Shown here: positions 10,141-25,000 of the stretch, piece by piece
How the letters are laid out: each line of letters begins with the position of its first letter
Position numbering within the stretch: the stretch's first letter is position 1
Assembly (NCBI RefSeq): GCF_029227915.1
Contig: NC_079878.1
Span: 14,136,001 to 14,200,000 of the forward strand
DNA: 64,000 bases
Origin: Hydractinia symbiolongicarpus
Lineage: Eukaryota > Cnidaria > Hydrozoa > Anthoathecata > Hydractiniidae
Reading direction: 5' to 3'
The notes under the pieces: generated by a model
Told to the model about the DNA's origin: nothing
Seen by the model: only the letters and a program-made list of their open reading frames with translations
Databases searched by the model: none
Made by a program: the position numbers and the translations under genes

Positions 10141-13104
10141 ACTGTTTTGACACTATTGTTCTTTGATCTCTGATTTTTTTTTTAAAAAAAAAATTCTGTC
10201 AAATGTAATCTAAATACAAAAAAATTGTTTTGCTACAGTATACACTTTTTAATAATTGAATCAATTGTTTTGTGCTCCTTATAGTCTGGGTAGACAAAAA
10301 GTCAATTAACAAAGCTCGTTGCGAAAACAAACTGGTTAGTTGTTTTTTTGTTTATGCTTTGCGCTAACTGACATTAGAGATACGTTTCCAATATTACGAG
10401 AAAGTAATTTTCATGGTTCGTTTGGCAAGAAAACGTCAAAAATCTAATTACAAGGAAATATTGAAATAAGGTGCAATTAGCAAGAGGAAAATCAGGTTAT
10501 ACTTTGTTTATAAATATTGCTTCATATATACTGTATTTTCACGAATAAAAACTTTCTCCAAAATAAACAATTTTGATAAAAGCTTCATTATTAAAAGAAG
10601 CACATATTTAAAAATTCGAAACAATACGGTGGCGATGGCATTATTGATATTTTTTATAACATGTTCATCATATTTATGTTTCATTTTTCATAAGCATTGT
10701 TCCACTTTAATAAAAACCTCCTTAAAATTACATTATTAAAGTTAAGGCTGAAAGGTTAGGGAGCCCTTTGAGCTCAATTTCTTTCTAAAAATGTTCAACA
10801 TTTTTTAACCAACACGGATACGCCAATTCGCTTATTTGTTGTTTATTTAAAGTGTTGCATCACCATAATGTTTGTATGTTTTTGTCGTTCATGTGGAACA
10901 GGAAAAAAAACTTTGCTTAAGGGGGAGTCTAATTTTAATCCAACAGCTTTGCAAATCCAAGTTCAACACGCTAACAACAAAACTCGACAAAAGCTTTACC
11001 AAAAATAAATTTTAGAAATACTAGAGAATAGGATATATACAACAACAAAATGCAATTTAAAAAAAACTTGTTTCAACATAAAACAAACCAACACAATATT
11101 CCAATGCAGTTTGTTAAGTAGGCATTGTAGAACTGCGATATATAAACAATTCCAACAAATTTATCCTTACAAACAACAGAGCTAAAATCCCTCTTCGAAA
11201 GCTTTACTGGTGCAGATCGGTTTTTAAAATTTACTTTACTCGATACAGAATGCATTATTTGTTCAAAATACAAAAGACAATAAAAAACCTATTGCCAGTT
11301 AAATTAAAACTATATGTTCGGCCACATTGTACAACACATTTCATAGCAAACCCTGTCATCAATTTAATGTAGTGTTTACATCACCAACTGTGCCATATCT
11401 CTAGTACGCCGACTCTATATAAACGTTGACTCGTTGAACACCGGCTCATATTAGCGATACTATTTCAAATTTTTATATAAAAGTTCTCGTATACAAACAT
11501 CCAATCTATGAAATCTCAGTTAGTTGCACAAATAGAAAAAACGATATCATTTAAACCTAAAAATCTTTGTATTAAATAAAACTCATAATTATACGAATAT
11601 TTTCTAATGATCTAATTCCACTCTTTAATTTATAATATGCAGTAATTAGGCAATCTTCACCTTACTTCAAACAATCAACTTTCAACCATCATTAAATTCT
11701 ACATAAAGATTTGTATCAGATCGCTCTGTCCATGTCAGCATTGTTAAAAAAATAAACTCCTTGGCAGATGCTAAAAACAACAACTATTCTCCTACTCAAT
11801 CAAATTTATTATTTTGTGGGGGAGTGCGGAATTGTTTATAGTAATGGAATGTGCCTAACTATATATAACTGTGAAAGGTCAATAATATATGAAATTCTGT
11901 CTGTTTTTTATATCTTTGCTGCTCTTAAATTTCTGTGATTTGCGTTAAGGTTAAGCAAACTCTTGCGTGTTTAGGGTTAGGCAAAGTCTTCCTAAAGGCG
12001 CGTAAACATCGGATATCGTTCAGCAGCAACAACAAACAACAAACAACAAAAATAACAATAAAAAACACAAAAAAGACACAAAAGCGTCAACAACAACAAT
12101 AAGTACAAACAATAATAAAGCATACTTTCTCTGACACGAACTCAAGACATTGTTTGAGATTTTTCTTTTTTTTTGTCTTTTTTTCTTTTTTTGCCGTTGA
12201 AGAATTTACAGTTTTCCGTAAAAATAAAATACAAAAAAATAGATAAAATACATTTCAAAGCGACAGAAAGGAGCCAAGGTGTATGGTCAAGATAGAGAGT
12301 ATTCGAGATGAAGCGAGTTCACTGTTATGCTTAAAATTGCAAGAAGACAAAAAGTTTGTTACACTGTTTTCAACTCTCTCATGAAAAAATCAGTTTTAAT
12401 AGTCATTTCTACTTATCAAGCATAATGCAATTTGTAGTACACGTAACTAACAGAAACCCGCATGATACAAAGCGACGAGACTTAGGTTGTTAAGGTAGGG
12501 CGTTCATAAGAAGAGGGTGGTTAAATATCCAACTTCGTCCCCAGGGCATCTTGTATCTTTTCTGACTTCGGGATGGCGATGTCGTCCTGATACATAAAGA
12601 GAGACAAAAGGCGCTGGGAACGAAATTTATCGAAATCAAGATATAGGTCTCGATTTAAAGCAGGATAAAATGGAATTTATATCTCTTTGAATTGATTGTC
12701 TCTGCATCTGCATCCAGCTACGACATCAAAAATGACCATTATAAATACTCCTTGGACGTCCTCGGATTTCCCGTTTTCTTTGCGATAGAGAGAGAATGAT
12801 CTCTTAGCCATGGTAATAAAAACTTAATCACAATTACAAAAATATTTTGTTTTTGTACTTTGTCTCCAAAAAAGTTTTTAATTAAAAATGGATTAAAGAT
12901 TTTGAAAGTAATTAACAACATAGGTTCCTAGGTTCTTGACAAATGAACGTTGCAATATACGAAATCCGGTATTACCTGGTTATAGAGGTCAACATTTGGC
13001 ATAATGATAAAAATACAACAATTGAATTTTAAATAAATGCAGCCTCCTGCACAAAAACAATTTGACTTCATATGAAAGAGCTGAAAACATTGTCTACATA
13101 TTGA
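10141..13104. other. intergenic stretch upstream of the channel gene, no gene seen
   Basis: AT-rich sequence without a recognisable exon on either strand. It presumably contains the channel promoter and 5' UTR, which I cannot locate. CAA-rich simple sequence lies at 12020-12120. A hairpin-family copy (CTTCGTCCCCAGGGC to GCGCTGGGAACGAA) spans about 12530-12636. Confidence 0.5.
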
Positions 13105-13250
13105 TATATTGAAAAATCTTGACTGGCTTTTGAGATTATAAACTTAGAAGTTGCACTAGTTATGCATGACATCACATACAGAAATAAGTGAGGTGTTGTA
13201 TGCAATTGTCGTAATATGCTTCTACCCAATCAGTTTTTTTAATTTTTAGC
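13105..13250. repeat. dispersed repeat, copy A
   Basis: About 140 bp starting near ATTGAAAAATCTTGAC and ending near CCCAATCAGTTTT is recognisably the same sequence as 25937-26085 in the same orientation, with numerous differences. The family is unidentified; no coding capacity is seen. Confidence 0.6.
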
Positions 13251-16200
13251 GTGATTATTATTTATACCAGCAAATTTTTCTCGGCATGTAACTTATGATG
13301 TCATAATTTTGCATAATTTACCTTTCCCAAATTTATATTCTGTAAAATATGGCGTGCGTGAAAACAAGGCAAATCTTGGTAAACTTTTTGCGTTCATTAA
13401 AAACATGGAGGAAGACAATGTTTTAAGAGATATGTTCTTAAACAATTTAGTAGCAAAAAACAACGAAGAATGACCAGATTTTTTAGGAAGTTAGTAAGAA
13501 AGTTACTACAACTTACTATCCTCATAAAAACACAGACTAAAACAGTAATATTATCAATTTGGTAAATATACATGAAATAATGATGTGAAGCAAGCATGAA
13601 GAAGGAACTTCGAGACATGGATGATTTACCACCTATATTTGCTATGAGATTTTTTTATTATGTCAAAGCAAGATGTAAAGCAAGTATGCAGAAAGAATTT
13701 TCATACGTTGGAGTCTTGACAAAGAGAATAGTACAGTAATTTCAGCTGCATGTTCTTGTAGGAGAAAGTTCATACTGAAACCACGTATGACACTATTACT
13801 TGAGCTTGCAGAATAGTCACTGAATGGATTAACAAAATTCCAGCAGAACTCTCATGCATTAGAAAGACCAGGCGAATAGCTTGAAAGGAACATTCAGGAA
13901 TTATTAATGAAGCAAATAACAAATTCTACGAGTCATTTATGCCACTAGAAAATTTCCTGATGTGTAAATATGTTGTTTTGTAAGCATAAGATTTATAAAC
14001 ATATTCATGAGGGGAAATGTTAAACAACATCTAAACATATAGTTTGAGTCAATTCTTGTGTTCTCTTGTTATGGAGATTTTTATTGGACAATCTCTACTT
14101 TTTTCTCACTACACTACCATACTGTATAAAAAGGACCCGGACATGAATCCTCACAGGAGCTATAGTTTGGCTTTCTTTTACACCTACCCTCGCAGGTTGT
14201 GAAAGCTCTCTTAAAAATCTTTATGTTTCCTGCTTTCGGTTTCTCTCTATCTTTCCTGACTGCTAAACGCCATCGCAAACTCTATATTCTTCTTTTACAA
14301 AACAAATATGTTTATACAGGGGATGTAGTTTGGTTTGGAAAAACCTACAATTTCTTTAAAAATTCAACAACTATAAGATCATTTACAACACAAAAACATC
14401 CTACTCACGAACTGAATTTTAATATTTACAAAGTGTACTAGTGTGCCTCGTTTTCAAGCAAATGATGTATGGTGTATTAGCAGAACTTTGAAGTTCTATG
14501 CTGAGAAACAATTGCCGATAGAAATAGACAACGGAATATTACCTTTTTCTGAAACATACATAAACATATTATATCCAAACAACAAGTCCCGTGTAAAAAT
14601 CCCGTATCTCGAGAACCAATACCAAAATACTGAAAAGATAGGCTACTTACCAAGTTTTTTTTTTATATGAAATCAACTTGTTTTTTAACGGGAGGTAAGC
14701 TTAAAAAAGTGGTAATAATGTTGATTGACAACTGTTTGAATGTCAGCTTCGGTTAATTTGGTACTCTAATACCTCACAACGGTGTGACCGTGACAATAAA
14801 AAAAATATAAAGATAAAATATAAAAAAGTGACATATGAAAAACGTCTTTAAACTAACCTGAGATGTGCGCATATAGTGGTTTAAAAATACGCAGTTTCTT
14901 CTCGGTGCGTGTGACCAGTCACTAAATAATTAGGCTATGAATGCATTTAACAAAAACTACAAAGTGGTTTTATATGCACACTCACAGCATGCTATGTCCT
15001 AATGAGCAAAATATTCAGACAAGAGATTCATAAAGAGATCAAATATTATTTTGATGGCTGGAGGGTGCTTTTTTGATAACTTAAAGACATATATATAGAG
15101 CTCTTTTTCTCTCTCAGCGTCTATTTATTTCCGTTTCTTTGTTGTAGTGTATTTTTCTATAATATACGTTCCATAGAACTTTGATGAGTCAGATGGACAC
15201 TAGTTGCTAAGCAACCCAGATAATATTATTTTGATAAACCGTGAGAGAATTAAAACTTCAATATGCACCATTTGCAATAATCTTAATTTCTAGTTTGTTG
15301 CTAATAGCAACTCCTTCGAAAAGGTATGGAAAAAATTCGACGGAAATAATTTCTTATATTTTTGTTTTCCATTTTAGGAATATCGCATCTCAGAAATCAA
15401 TTCAATAAAAAAATAAACACAGTTCAAACAATCTACTTGCATTGACAAAGACCTCATAGTGAGAACTGTGCTTTAAATGGTACAAGGCTATTTCCAAATT
15501 GATAAAAGCAATTCGAAGTGCAAAAAAATACAGGGATATTATCAGTGATAGAGATGGATGTCTCCTGCAAAGTCACTGTTGTGTGTATTGACTGGACAAT
15601 AATCCTACGCCTCAGCAACACCATATTTTCCCACTCAAAACATAAAATGAATCAATTTCGATGAAAAAAAAGATATGTCATGCTCAACAAAAAATGTAGA
15701 CATGAATATTTAAGAAAAAATGATTACGATGACAGGAGATGAATGAAATGACCGCATGTCCATTATAATAATAAATAATTTTAGAATACCTAGACAGTTG
15801 TCATGGTTTCCAATGACGTCAGAGTCACGAAATTATTTTCATTCCCCCAACAGAAAATTGCCAGTTTAACCAAAGTTATTTTTTCTAAAATTTCAACAAA
15901 AGGTACTTCGTGTTGGGTCAAAGTATTTAAGCAATCAACGAAACTGAAATTTTTTTGACTACTTTTGATAATAGATCACCATTAACGTTAGCCGAATAAT
16001 CAACAAAAACTTTGAAAATATATCAATTCTCATAGCTTGTCCAAGCAATCCAATTGCAGAAGTCGCTTATTTTAACCTTCTTTTAAAAAAAATATGATTT
16101 AATTATTATAATTGTAAATACAGTTAAAACTTTCTTTCTAAGTTTTCTTCCATTTTTTTAACAGGTGATCCTTTTTTTAAATATTGCAATTTAACATTTA

Positions 16201-16664
16201 AAATGGCCGACCGTATTACCCCTACTAATGTTTAATATACCTCGCTAATCCGAACTCAATAATGTATTCTTAAAAACAATATAATGACTTATGAGGCCGC
16301 ATTTTTTCCGCATCAGACTACGCAAGACTATAAGAAATTTATTGTTACATTCCTATAAAAGAAACGTTGCTGCTGCTGCCTTCAAATTTTTTTTTCTACC
16401 AATTCCTCATTAAGGTTTCTCTGGCAAATTAATCAATAAATTAAAAGCAAAAAACATTCACAAATCCTTTTATTTTCTAATTTTAAATAATGAATTATTG
16501 ACAAAGCAATTTGCACATGATTTCTGTTCAGGTTTTTCACTCAAAATATGAAAAATGATAATTCTTGAGAATTAATGTTGTTGCTTTACTTAACGGGTGT
16601 TCAAAAGTTCAAACACTGGCACGTTATTGAAGGCCATACATAGATATTAACTCAACATCTCATA
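13251..16664. other. intergenic stretch, no gene supported
   Basis: Two open frames on the plus strand (14199-14441 and 14443-14670) sit end to end but in different frames and match nothing I recognise. Bases 13565-13700 contain a short imperfect duplication (GTGAAGCAAGCATGAAGAA and GTAAAGCAAGTATGCAGAA). Otherwise unremarkable AT-rich DNA. Confidence 0.45.
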
Positions 16665-16878
16665 TACAACCCTCCACAAAATTAAGTGAGACAACCAGTT
16701 TTTCCTCTACAAAATCGAATTAAATTATACAAAAGTCTCCCCTCCCCCTTCAGCCAATGTTGTAATACAGGAGAACTTGCTAAACAGTCATGCCAAGAGC
16801 CTAGCTAGCCAAAAACCAACAGCAACACTAAAATCAGAGGGGAGGGGGATTTGTCTCACTATTATGCGAAGGGTTGTA
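16665..16878. mobile_element. 214-bp MITE-like element with TACAACCC ends
   Basis: The left end TACAACCCTCCACAAAATTA and the reverse complement of the right end (TACAACCCTTCGCATAATAG) form imperfect terminal inverted repeats of about 28 bp extending into GTGAGACAA. Complementary pyrimidine-rich and purine-rich tracts (CCCCTCCCCC and GAGGGGAGGGGG) sit inside. A lone similar end, TACAACCCTCTACG, occurs at about 20865. No gene. Confidence 0.65.
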
Positions 16879-17594
16879 GAGTATTAACCCTACATTTTTT
16901 AGGGTGTGACGGTGAGTGAGGGTGATCGTCATACCACTACCATTGATTTTTTTTATAACTCTTTCTAGATGAAGTATTAAGGTTAGATTTCAATACTTTT
17001 AATTTTTTATTCTAATTCTAAACTAAAATGCGTTTTTTGTACATTTTATCAAAACTGGGTAGAATTTCAACCTTGGAGGAAGACTGCCTTTCTTTTTCCA
17101 AGTTTAAACTGTGTTTTAATTTCTAATCAAAGTAACTTGTTTTTGACATATGAAAAGAAACTAAGCAAAAATAAAAAACAATTCGTTTTCGTAAAATAAT
17201 GACATCAGCATGAGAACAATAACATTTATTTTTTGGTCCGTTACTTTGCCTTAAATTGCACTTGTAACAAGTTTGCGAGAGAAAAAAAGTTTTGAAATGT
17301 AGCTTGTAGTAACAAAAACCCATTTTCAGTTTCATCTAATAAACTGGAGATTAGATAAAAAGACACAAACGAAGAAAGAAAATGACATAGCATTTTTTTG
17401 TTGCTAATATCTGTTGTAATTTGCTGATATTAACCAAATTTAAAAGTTTAAATGGAAAACGAATTTCTGAACAAATTAAAAAAAAATTAGTGTAGAATAT
17501 ATTGTGAAATATAGTAAAGTGATGAAATATGTAAACAAAGCCAGTAAACAAAGAGAAAAAATATTTAGAGTAGATCAGCTGTGCAGCGAAATTC

Positions 17595-17612
17595 GCGAAA
17601 ATTAATTTTCGC
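17595..17612. repeat. perfect 18-bp palindrome GCGAAAATTAATTTTCGC
   Basis: A self-complementary sequence adjoining further GCGAAATTCGCG and CAAAAATTA words. It looks like the core of an AT-rich hairpin element of the same style as 3441-3482. Confidence 0.6.
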
Positions 17613-20600
17613 AAAAATTATTTCTCTTAAATTATCCCTTGTCGATTTTATCAAACAATGGTTCATAGTCAACATAGTTATATAACAGCTATACAATACA
17701 ATACAATGCAATACATCCACTTTGCACAGAAAGACTCGCGTATAAAGAAGCGTTAGAAGGCATAACCTAGATGAAATACTCAACTTTTCAATAAGGATAG
17801 ATGTCTTGCTGTGTGCGAAGGTTTTTAATTAGTTGCTCAAAAATATCAGCAAAAATTACAGTAGAAGAAATGTCATGATAACAATACAACAACAAAAAAC
17901 AACAACAAACAACAACAACGAACAAAACAATAACAATAACAAAAAACAAAAAACAATGTCTAAGTTTTAGTTTTAACTCTAAAGACCTTATATAAAAAGC
18001 GGAATTGAAAAAAAGATTACCTGTATTGTCATTGTTGTGAAAAAAATAATCCCTCCAAAAAATAACACTATCAACTGAGCAATCCATCTACACGCCTCTG
18101 ATCAATATGCCTGCTAAGTCATAAAACTTAACGACGCTATTAGCTTCACTGTGCAAAAAGACGTGCTAATTTATGCATACTACCTTCTACATTGCCAATG
18201 GCAACAACAAATTGCTTAGAAAGAGACCTTGTTTGTGTTTGTAAGGATGTAATAAAAATCGCAAGTTTGTGAACAGTGAGGATATAAATGAACACTTGAA
18301 ACTTGATGGAAAAGGAAATTAAAGCCAACTAGACTTCCTCAGTAACACCTCCTTAAACCCTCTTTCTAAATATATTTTTTATTCTAAATCAAATACCAAC
18401 TTCAAATCTTACAAAAAATAGTGACATTTTTAGAAGTATCCACAAAAAATACCTTTACTTAAAGTTCTGTACATATAAACAGTGCTTCAGCCAAAAACTA
18501 CTTTTTTTAGGATTCGAACACGTTATACTTAAATTACTTAAGCCAAATAGATAGATCAAAGCAAATTATTAATGGGCCTGAGGATAGAAGATTAATGAAG
18601 AATGATACATTATCAACGGATAAGATTTTTTTTGGGTATTGGTTGTCGGAATGTGTTTGTTGTTAAGTTGATAAAACATCACTAAAAAAGCAACATGACT
18701 TATTTCTTAAGACGGTCTGCTTATAAACGAAATTGTTTTTGTAGCACGTTACCTGTAGTGCAAGCGCCAACCTTTTCTTTAAAAATACCAAGCATGAAAA
18801 AAGATCCGCTTGGTTGTTTCATACGCAATGACATTTTGGTGAATTTCAGACAATCTAAAAGATTAAATTTCAAATTTATTCTAAAACCTGGGCCTTAACA
18901 ATGGTGAAGAACTGATATAGTGGTATAGTGCGTACTTCTAAGACTACCGTGGTTTCACCTGTGAAGACAACAACCAACACCTTGCAAAATTGCACTTTAC
19001 TGGTCTTTCATTTTTTGTAAGACTTTAATTGCTTTCCAAGCAAGATTAAGTTTATAACAACTGTGCAACTCTGCCAACATGTAACCTGCGTTAATCCTCT
19101 CTGCATGAGAAACCTCACGTAAGCCTAGACATATATGTTGACAACGGAGCACGTAGTTGACGTAAACAGTCTAACTTCACATCAACGAAACTATCTAAAA
19201 TGCTTTTTTCATCTACTTTTAAAAGCAATAAAACTTTAAAGGCACCTCTTTATTGCAAATTAACCAGTAATATATTTTTGAAGAATAAAAAAACCCAGCA
19301 GGTATAATTCCATTTCATTAAATGTCGGTTGACGGCCATATTCATATGTTGCCATGGCGGTGAATTAATAGACGATGTACCTGACGATGTAAAAGTTTAT
19401 TTACAAAAAGCTTCGTGTACTTTTTATTGTAAATTTTGTATGTTTTTTATATCATTAATTTGACACGTGCCTCATTTCTGCCATTTTCAAAATCTTAGGA
19501 GCAAAGATAGTTTGCTTAGAGGATACTAGAAAATGTATGACAAGTGAAATTCAGCAAACAACAAATAAACATAATAACGACACTTAAGCTCACCTCCCCT
19601 TTAAAGTTGATTTCATATCAGAAATTAAAAAATTAGTCCATAATTTTCCTTACTTTTTAAAAAAATTCGGTTCTCAAGTTTTTCCAAATTATGCTAATTA
19701 TTTATGACATCATATATTTGATACAAATAGCCGAAGTTACGGCCGAAAGCTTTCGTTAAATAAATTATCGACTCGCTTTTGTCTTTTTATCTATTTTTCG
19801 CACGAGTCATATTTTCATAAACAAGGTGCTGTATGTAATCAATGCTTGCCATGATAGGATTATGTTTCAACCTGGAACTGATTATGTCATAATTTCGCAT
19901 AATTAGCAAAAGCCCTATCCAGGAAACCAATAAAGATATTTCGAAAAAGATTAAAAAAGAATTCTGGGCAACGTTCTAAGCCCATTCCACGAACTCAACT
20001 TTTGTGCAGGAGGAAAGTTTTAACTCCATAACTCTTAAACTTGAACACAAGCAGCACACATAAATCATCTCGGTATAATAAAAAATCTTCCCAACTGTTT
20101 TCATTTTATTGATAACTAAATCTTTAGTTTTTAAAATCCGTTAATAATGTTTTTCCTTTGTAACTATAAACAGCAGCCCCTACAACAGTTGCTGAACACG
20201 TGTTTTCGTTAGGATTTCTCTCTGTATATCCGTTGTATTAAAAAACTATAATTTTACATCATGGCATATGTTTTATATCCAGCTTTTATGAACAACATTT
20301 AAAAACATCCATAGCCGTCGCTAAAACATACAACAATCATCCTATGCATTTTTTTAAAAAAAATAAACACAGTTTTTTAAAATTAAAAAGGTTTGTTTTT
20401 GTACTAGCTGACATGCAAAACAAAAACAAAAATACGATCATAAACAACAACACAGCAACAACAAAAACAACAATAATTCTTGTTGCTTCTTAGAGTCTTA
20501 GTATTACAGTGTAGAGAAGATTCAAAAATGACACAACACCAGTAACGGAACATTCCCAGTTTAACATCAACAATGTCTACTTTGCGTTTGTACATCTTTA

Positions 20601-21928
20601 AAGCAGTATTTGCCGCCATTATATTCGTAGATCTTCATTTAAAATATAAAATAGTTCTACATAAAGGAACATACTTTCGTATAATCAATGTAATTGATGT
20701 TAATTTGGATATTAATAACTGTACAGTCGGAGAAATGTTTGAGTCGAGAATAAATCTCCCTTTTTGTCCAAGCATGATGCAAAAGATTGTTTTAACCAAC
20801 CGATGGCGCTTTTTAACAAAATATTTTAATTAATTCAAATGTTAGACTTAGGATTACAACCCTCTACGAATGGAAAATATTTTTAAAATCAAAAACAATA
20901 GTTGCTGGACTATCCTTCTCAATTTGATCTAAATAAATTGGAACTTCCTGGTTTTTAAGTAAGTTATTAACAAAATAAAAATACAAATTTATTATTTCGG
21001 TAACTAAGGTAAGTAAGTATATAGGATTACTTTGACCCAGTAATTTTACTCTGATCAACTTAAGTATAAAAACCATAAGACACCTTATGTGTGTAAAATA
21101 CTGACCAGATCAAACAAAATCACCAATGCATTTAAAGTCGTTTTAACTTAACGCGTAACAATTTTCGCGCGCAAAGTATTTTAGTGATAGGTGAAGTTTA
21201 ATAGGGATAAAAAGTAAATCTTTAGGTTGAGTTTTCTCCTGTATTTATCTTTTGCAACAACAAAAGGGTATTCTACAGGTTACAACCATATTTTGTCCAA
21301 AACTGTAAATTTTACTTTTTTGCGCGAAAATTATAAAGCGCGAAATACATTTATATGACTACAAAAAATTAATTACAAGCGAAAAAAAATTAGTACGAAT
21401 AATTTAGTTAGAATTTCAAACTCTAAACGAATTTGTTTGTTTACCTCATCAGACATTTTTCTTCCTCAGATGAAAATATTATGATTTGTAAAGAAATAAT
21501 CCAAATAATTTTTTCTACACAACAATAAAAGGAAGTAGAAATATATTTTGATAAGCCCGCAGCTACACCTCTATGTTGCAAATATGTCAAACTTCAGAGG
21601 TAAAAGTGAAATTGATATTTGAATTGGAATGTACCCAACGAATGTGTCAACTCAATAGCGAAGTTTGTTGACTGAAATCGCATGTGATTGTTTGATCATG
21701 TCTTCGTACTTATTTATTACCTTTCCAGCGAAAAGATCCAATAACAGGTCATTTGTGTGAACTTTGAGCATGTCTGGTAATGTAAGCAACAAAAAATGAT
21801 ATGAAATTAACGCTGTCCGAAAAAACAACAGTCCACTAAGGAGTCTTCTTAGTTCCAGAGATATTAAATAAAGTTATGTATTAAGTGAACATAAAATATC
21901 GATGGTATAGAATTTTATACACAGAAGC
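17613..21928. other. intergenic stretch, no gene supported
   Basis: CAA-rich simple sequence at about 17885-17960. Short open frames (18695-18898, 20404-20619, 20573-20833) have no identifiable domain or splice context. Inverted GCGCGAAAATT-type words flank roughly 21150-21350 and may be a decayed inverted-repeat element. Confidence 0.45.
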
Positions 21929-22007
21929 AACCTCGTCTCCAGGGCTTGTTAGGCTTTATATTTGGACGTAACGTAAAAGCCTAACAAGCCCTGGGAACGA
22001 GGTTGCA
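21929..22007. mobile_element. hairpin element of the CAACCTCGTTCCCAGGGC family (best copy)
   Basis: A near-perfect inverted repeat: GCAACCTCGTCTCCAGGGC followed by TTGTTAGGCTT is mirrored by AAGCCTAACAA and GCCCTGGGAACGAGGTTGC around a short loop. Partial or diverged copies of the same end occur at about 507, 5315-5345, 12530-12636, 45299, 51427-51503, 59609 and 62259-62345. This is the most frequent short repeat in the window. Confidence 0.75.
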
Positions 22008-25000
22008 CTAGAAATTGATAATATTCTGCCTATAATGGTAAAAAATCAACTTCTGCCTCTTCTTTTGCTACGTTATAGCGTTTATATTGAAATCAATTAA
22101 TATTGTATGAACATAATTAGATACATCATTACTCATCTCTCGTGTCACCGCTGCCTTTGTTCGCTTTAAAGTTTATGAACACATTCTGTGAAAGGTTATA
22201 AAAGCCTCTTCGTCGTCACAAAAACGAACAGAAAAATGTTATATAAACTAATTTCAAAAGTAAAAATAATGACGTCAATATGTTGAAGTGGTCGAAGGAG
22301 GTAATCAACAATAAAAGGATATACAATAAGTTGTCGTGAAGAAATAACGACAAAATTTATCTAGTTACTCTTAGACGCCGAAGAGCATTATTATTATTAG
22401 CGGTGGTTGCGGTTGGTAGAAGGTTGTTTAGTAAAAAAATGAAAAACCACATTTCATGAATAAGAAAATGTCCACCAAATGAAGTGTCCGTCAATAAATT
22501 GCCCGCTTTTAGGAAAAGCTTTTTGTGTGAATGTGATCAGGATTTTACGGGTAGAAGCTGTCTACGAACTAAAGGTGACTGTATTTTAGAGTGGTCTTCA
22601 AATAAAGAGTGTGTGAGAAAAAAGAGAGAGAACAGTAACAGACACTAATATGTATTTCAAAGTTTTCATTGTGCCTGAGAGAAAATAATTTCACATTCGT
22701 AATGAGGTAATTTAATGTTAATTGTTATTTTAAATTACAGTTTATAATCCTGACTGGTTTCGAAAATGATTTTTAATGATAATAGTTATCGGGCACTTAA
22801 ATTAAAGTCTCCACAGTAATACATAATGGCTTTATAAACAAAATTGTAAAGATCAAATAGCGATTTTTTTTTATTATTTTCAAATATTACAATCATGATT
22901 TATGTACTGATTCGACACAAAGCAATAAAAAATATTAATTTTTTACGATTTTTAGGGTCAAAAGGTAATTGTTCTGAATATGCAAGGTAATTTGTCCTTT
23001 TCAAATATAGAGAACGCACGGAAGGATGCACTGATCAGCGTAAGTCAATATAAACGCTCATAATATGCACATATGTATCAGCTTTAGATACATCTTAATT
23101 CTTAAATTTTTTTTATCAGACCGAAAAATACTGGTTTTCTACATCCTCCAAATCAGTCCAAAAAATTTCTGGTAAATTATTCTGACAATAAAGGAAGCAA
23201 CCAAAGAGTTGTGATACTTCAACTTGGTAACTAATAAAAAAAGGCAAAAATATCTCTCTACTGTTTTTGTAAATTCAAAAAAAATAAAAAAATAAATACA
23301 AACACATCACAAGTTTTTTCACATTGGACGAAAAAGAAATATAACTATGTATTTTCGACATATGATAAATATTCTTCTTTCTCCTACCTTTCTCATTAAA
23401 ACTGCAACAATGAAATTTTTTAAACGTGCTTCAAGAAAACTAAAAGCTGCATCATTAGAGCCAGAAAATAAATAAGTTAAACAATCGAAGAGCAACAGTG
23501 TGAATGACGTTCACATGTTTATATGGCGGTTTTTTATGACTCACGTTTGGCGTGACTCCATTTACATTGCGTCGAACATTTCGCACAGATGGATGCACAC
23601 TTCGACGGTTTTGTAAGAGATGTTTGTATAATCCATACAATCAGACTGTCCATAACAAATTTAATGTGCCTATTGACATGCAATTTATATTACAACTTGA
23701 CACATTGATTTGAAAGGATTTTAAATATTTTAAATTGCGTCGAGTCTGAGAAATAGTGTACCAGGTCAGGCTTTGCAGGATAACGAGGGACTTATCTTGA
23801 CACGCGACTTAATGATGAGAAATTCAAGGTTAACTTTTTTTATGATACACGGGGATTCATGAAAAAAGTAAAAACATATTTCTAATTTCGATATTTTGAG
23901 ACAAAATAAACTTTTGCAGTATAAAATTCGTAAGATATTTTTACGTACTTTCTTAGGGAACTCTGCGACTTTTAACTGAATTCTGCGGGGTTCCAAATGA
24001 ACAACCAACAGAACTAACTATTATTGTTAATAATAACTTAATACTCCAAGCTGTTGTCGGCATAGCTCTTTCTAATTGGTCAGTTTTTTTGTATCTCCAC
24101 GCGTACAAATAATAGTAACTAGCCGACTTTTTATTACATTCGGAGAACTTGGTAATTTTGAATTTTTCTATTTTTATGCCCCGTGTAAACTAGGCTGTGT
24201 ATAATATTAACAGTAAATGTTTGTGTTACAGTTATGTTTTTAATGTTCAAGATGGCAACCGTGTTATATCCATGGCAACAAATTAGTAGGCATGTTTATA
24301 GAACTATGAAATACGAGATTTGTTTTTTTTATCTTATGTGAGTGTTTCCGTTAGTGACGTTTCGTCCTTGTGATATCTTACATAGTTTAGGTGGAAATTT
24401 TTCATATTTGTCTTTAAAAGTTTTTATTTTATTTTGTGTTAAAAATATCTGTCATTATAATAAGTGAGACTGAATTGGCGGCAGTTATTATTCAACACGC
24501 TTTGACGGTCCGACGAATTAATGTGTTAATAGAAATAAGAAAAATTTTATTAGCTAACAAAAGCAAACAAAATCTAAAATAAACACGGCATAAATTGACG
24601 GAGGGAAAATTCAAAGTACATACTATTAAATATTTTTTATTCCACTTTGAATAGCCAGCTTTTTAATAACTTCCCATAAATCTTAAACTTTTTTGGTAAA
24701 TTGAATACAAGTACAGGAATTCCTTATTTTTATCCCCCATTTTACCGTTCAAAAAAATAATAGCTATCCAATCTCGATTCCAGAACTTCTTTTTCTATTT
24801 GTGTGATGTGTTACTTCGGAAGGAGAAGTTGTGAATATAAAATAAAGTACAAATTGTTACTTTTAAAGTTAAAAACGCCTGTGGTTAGTTAGCTTAACAG
24901 ACAATATAATTTAGATTATTTAGGCATTAGCTGGCTAGCTAGGCTACAATTATAAATGCACGAAGGCCGATGGATAAAGTTTACTAACTTGAGTCCATCT

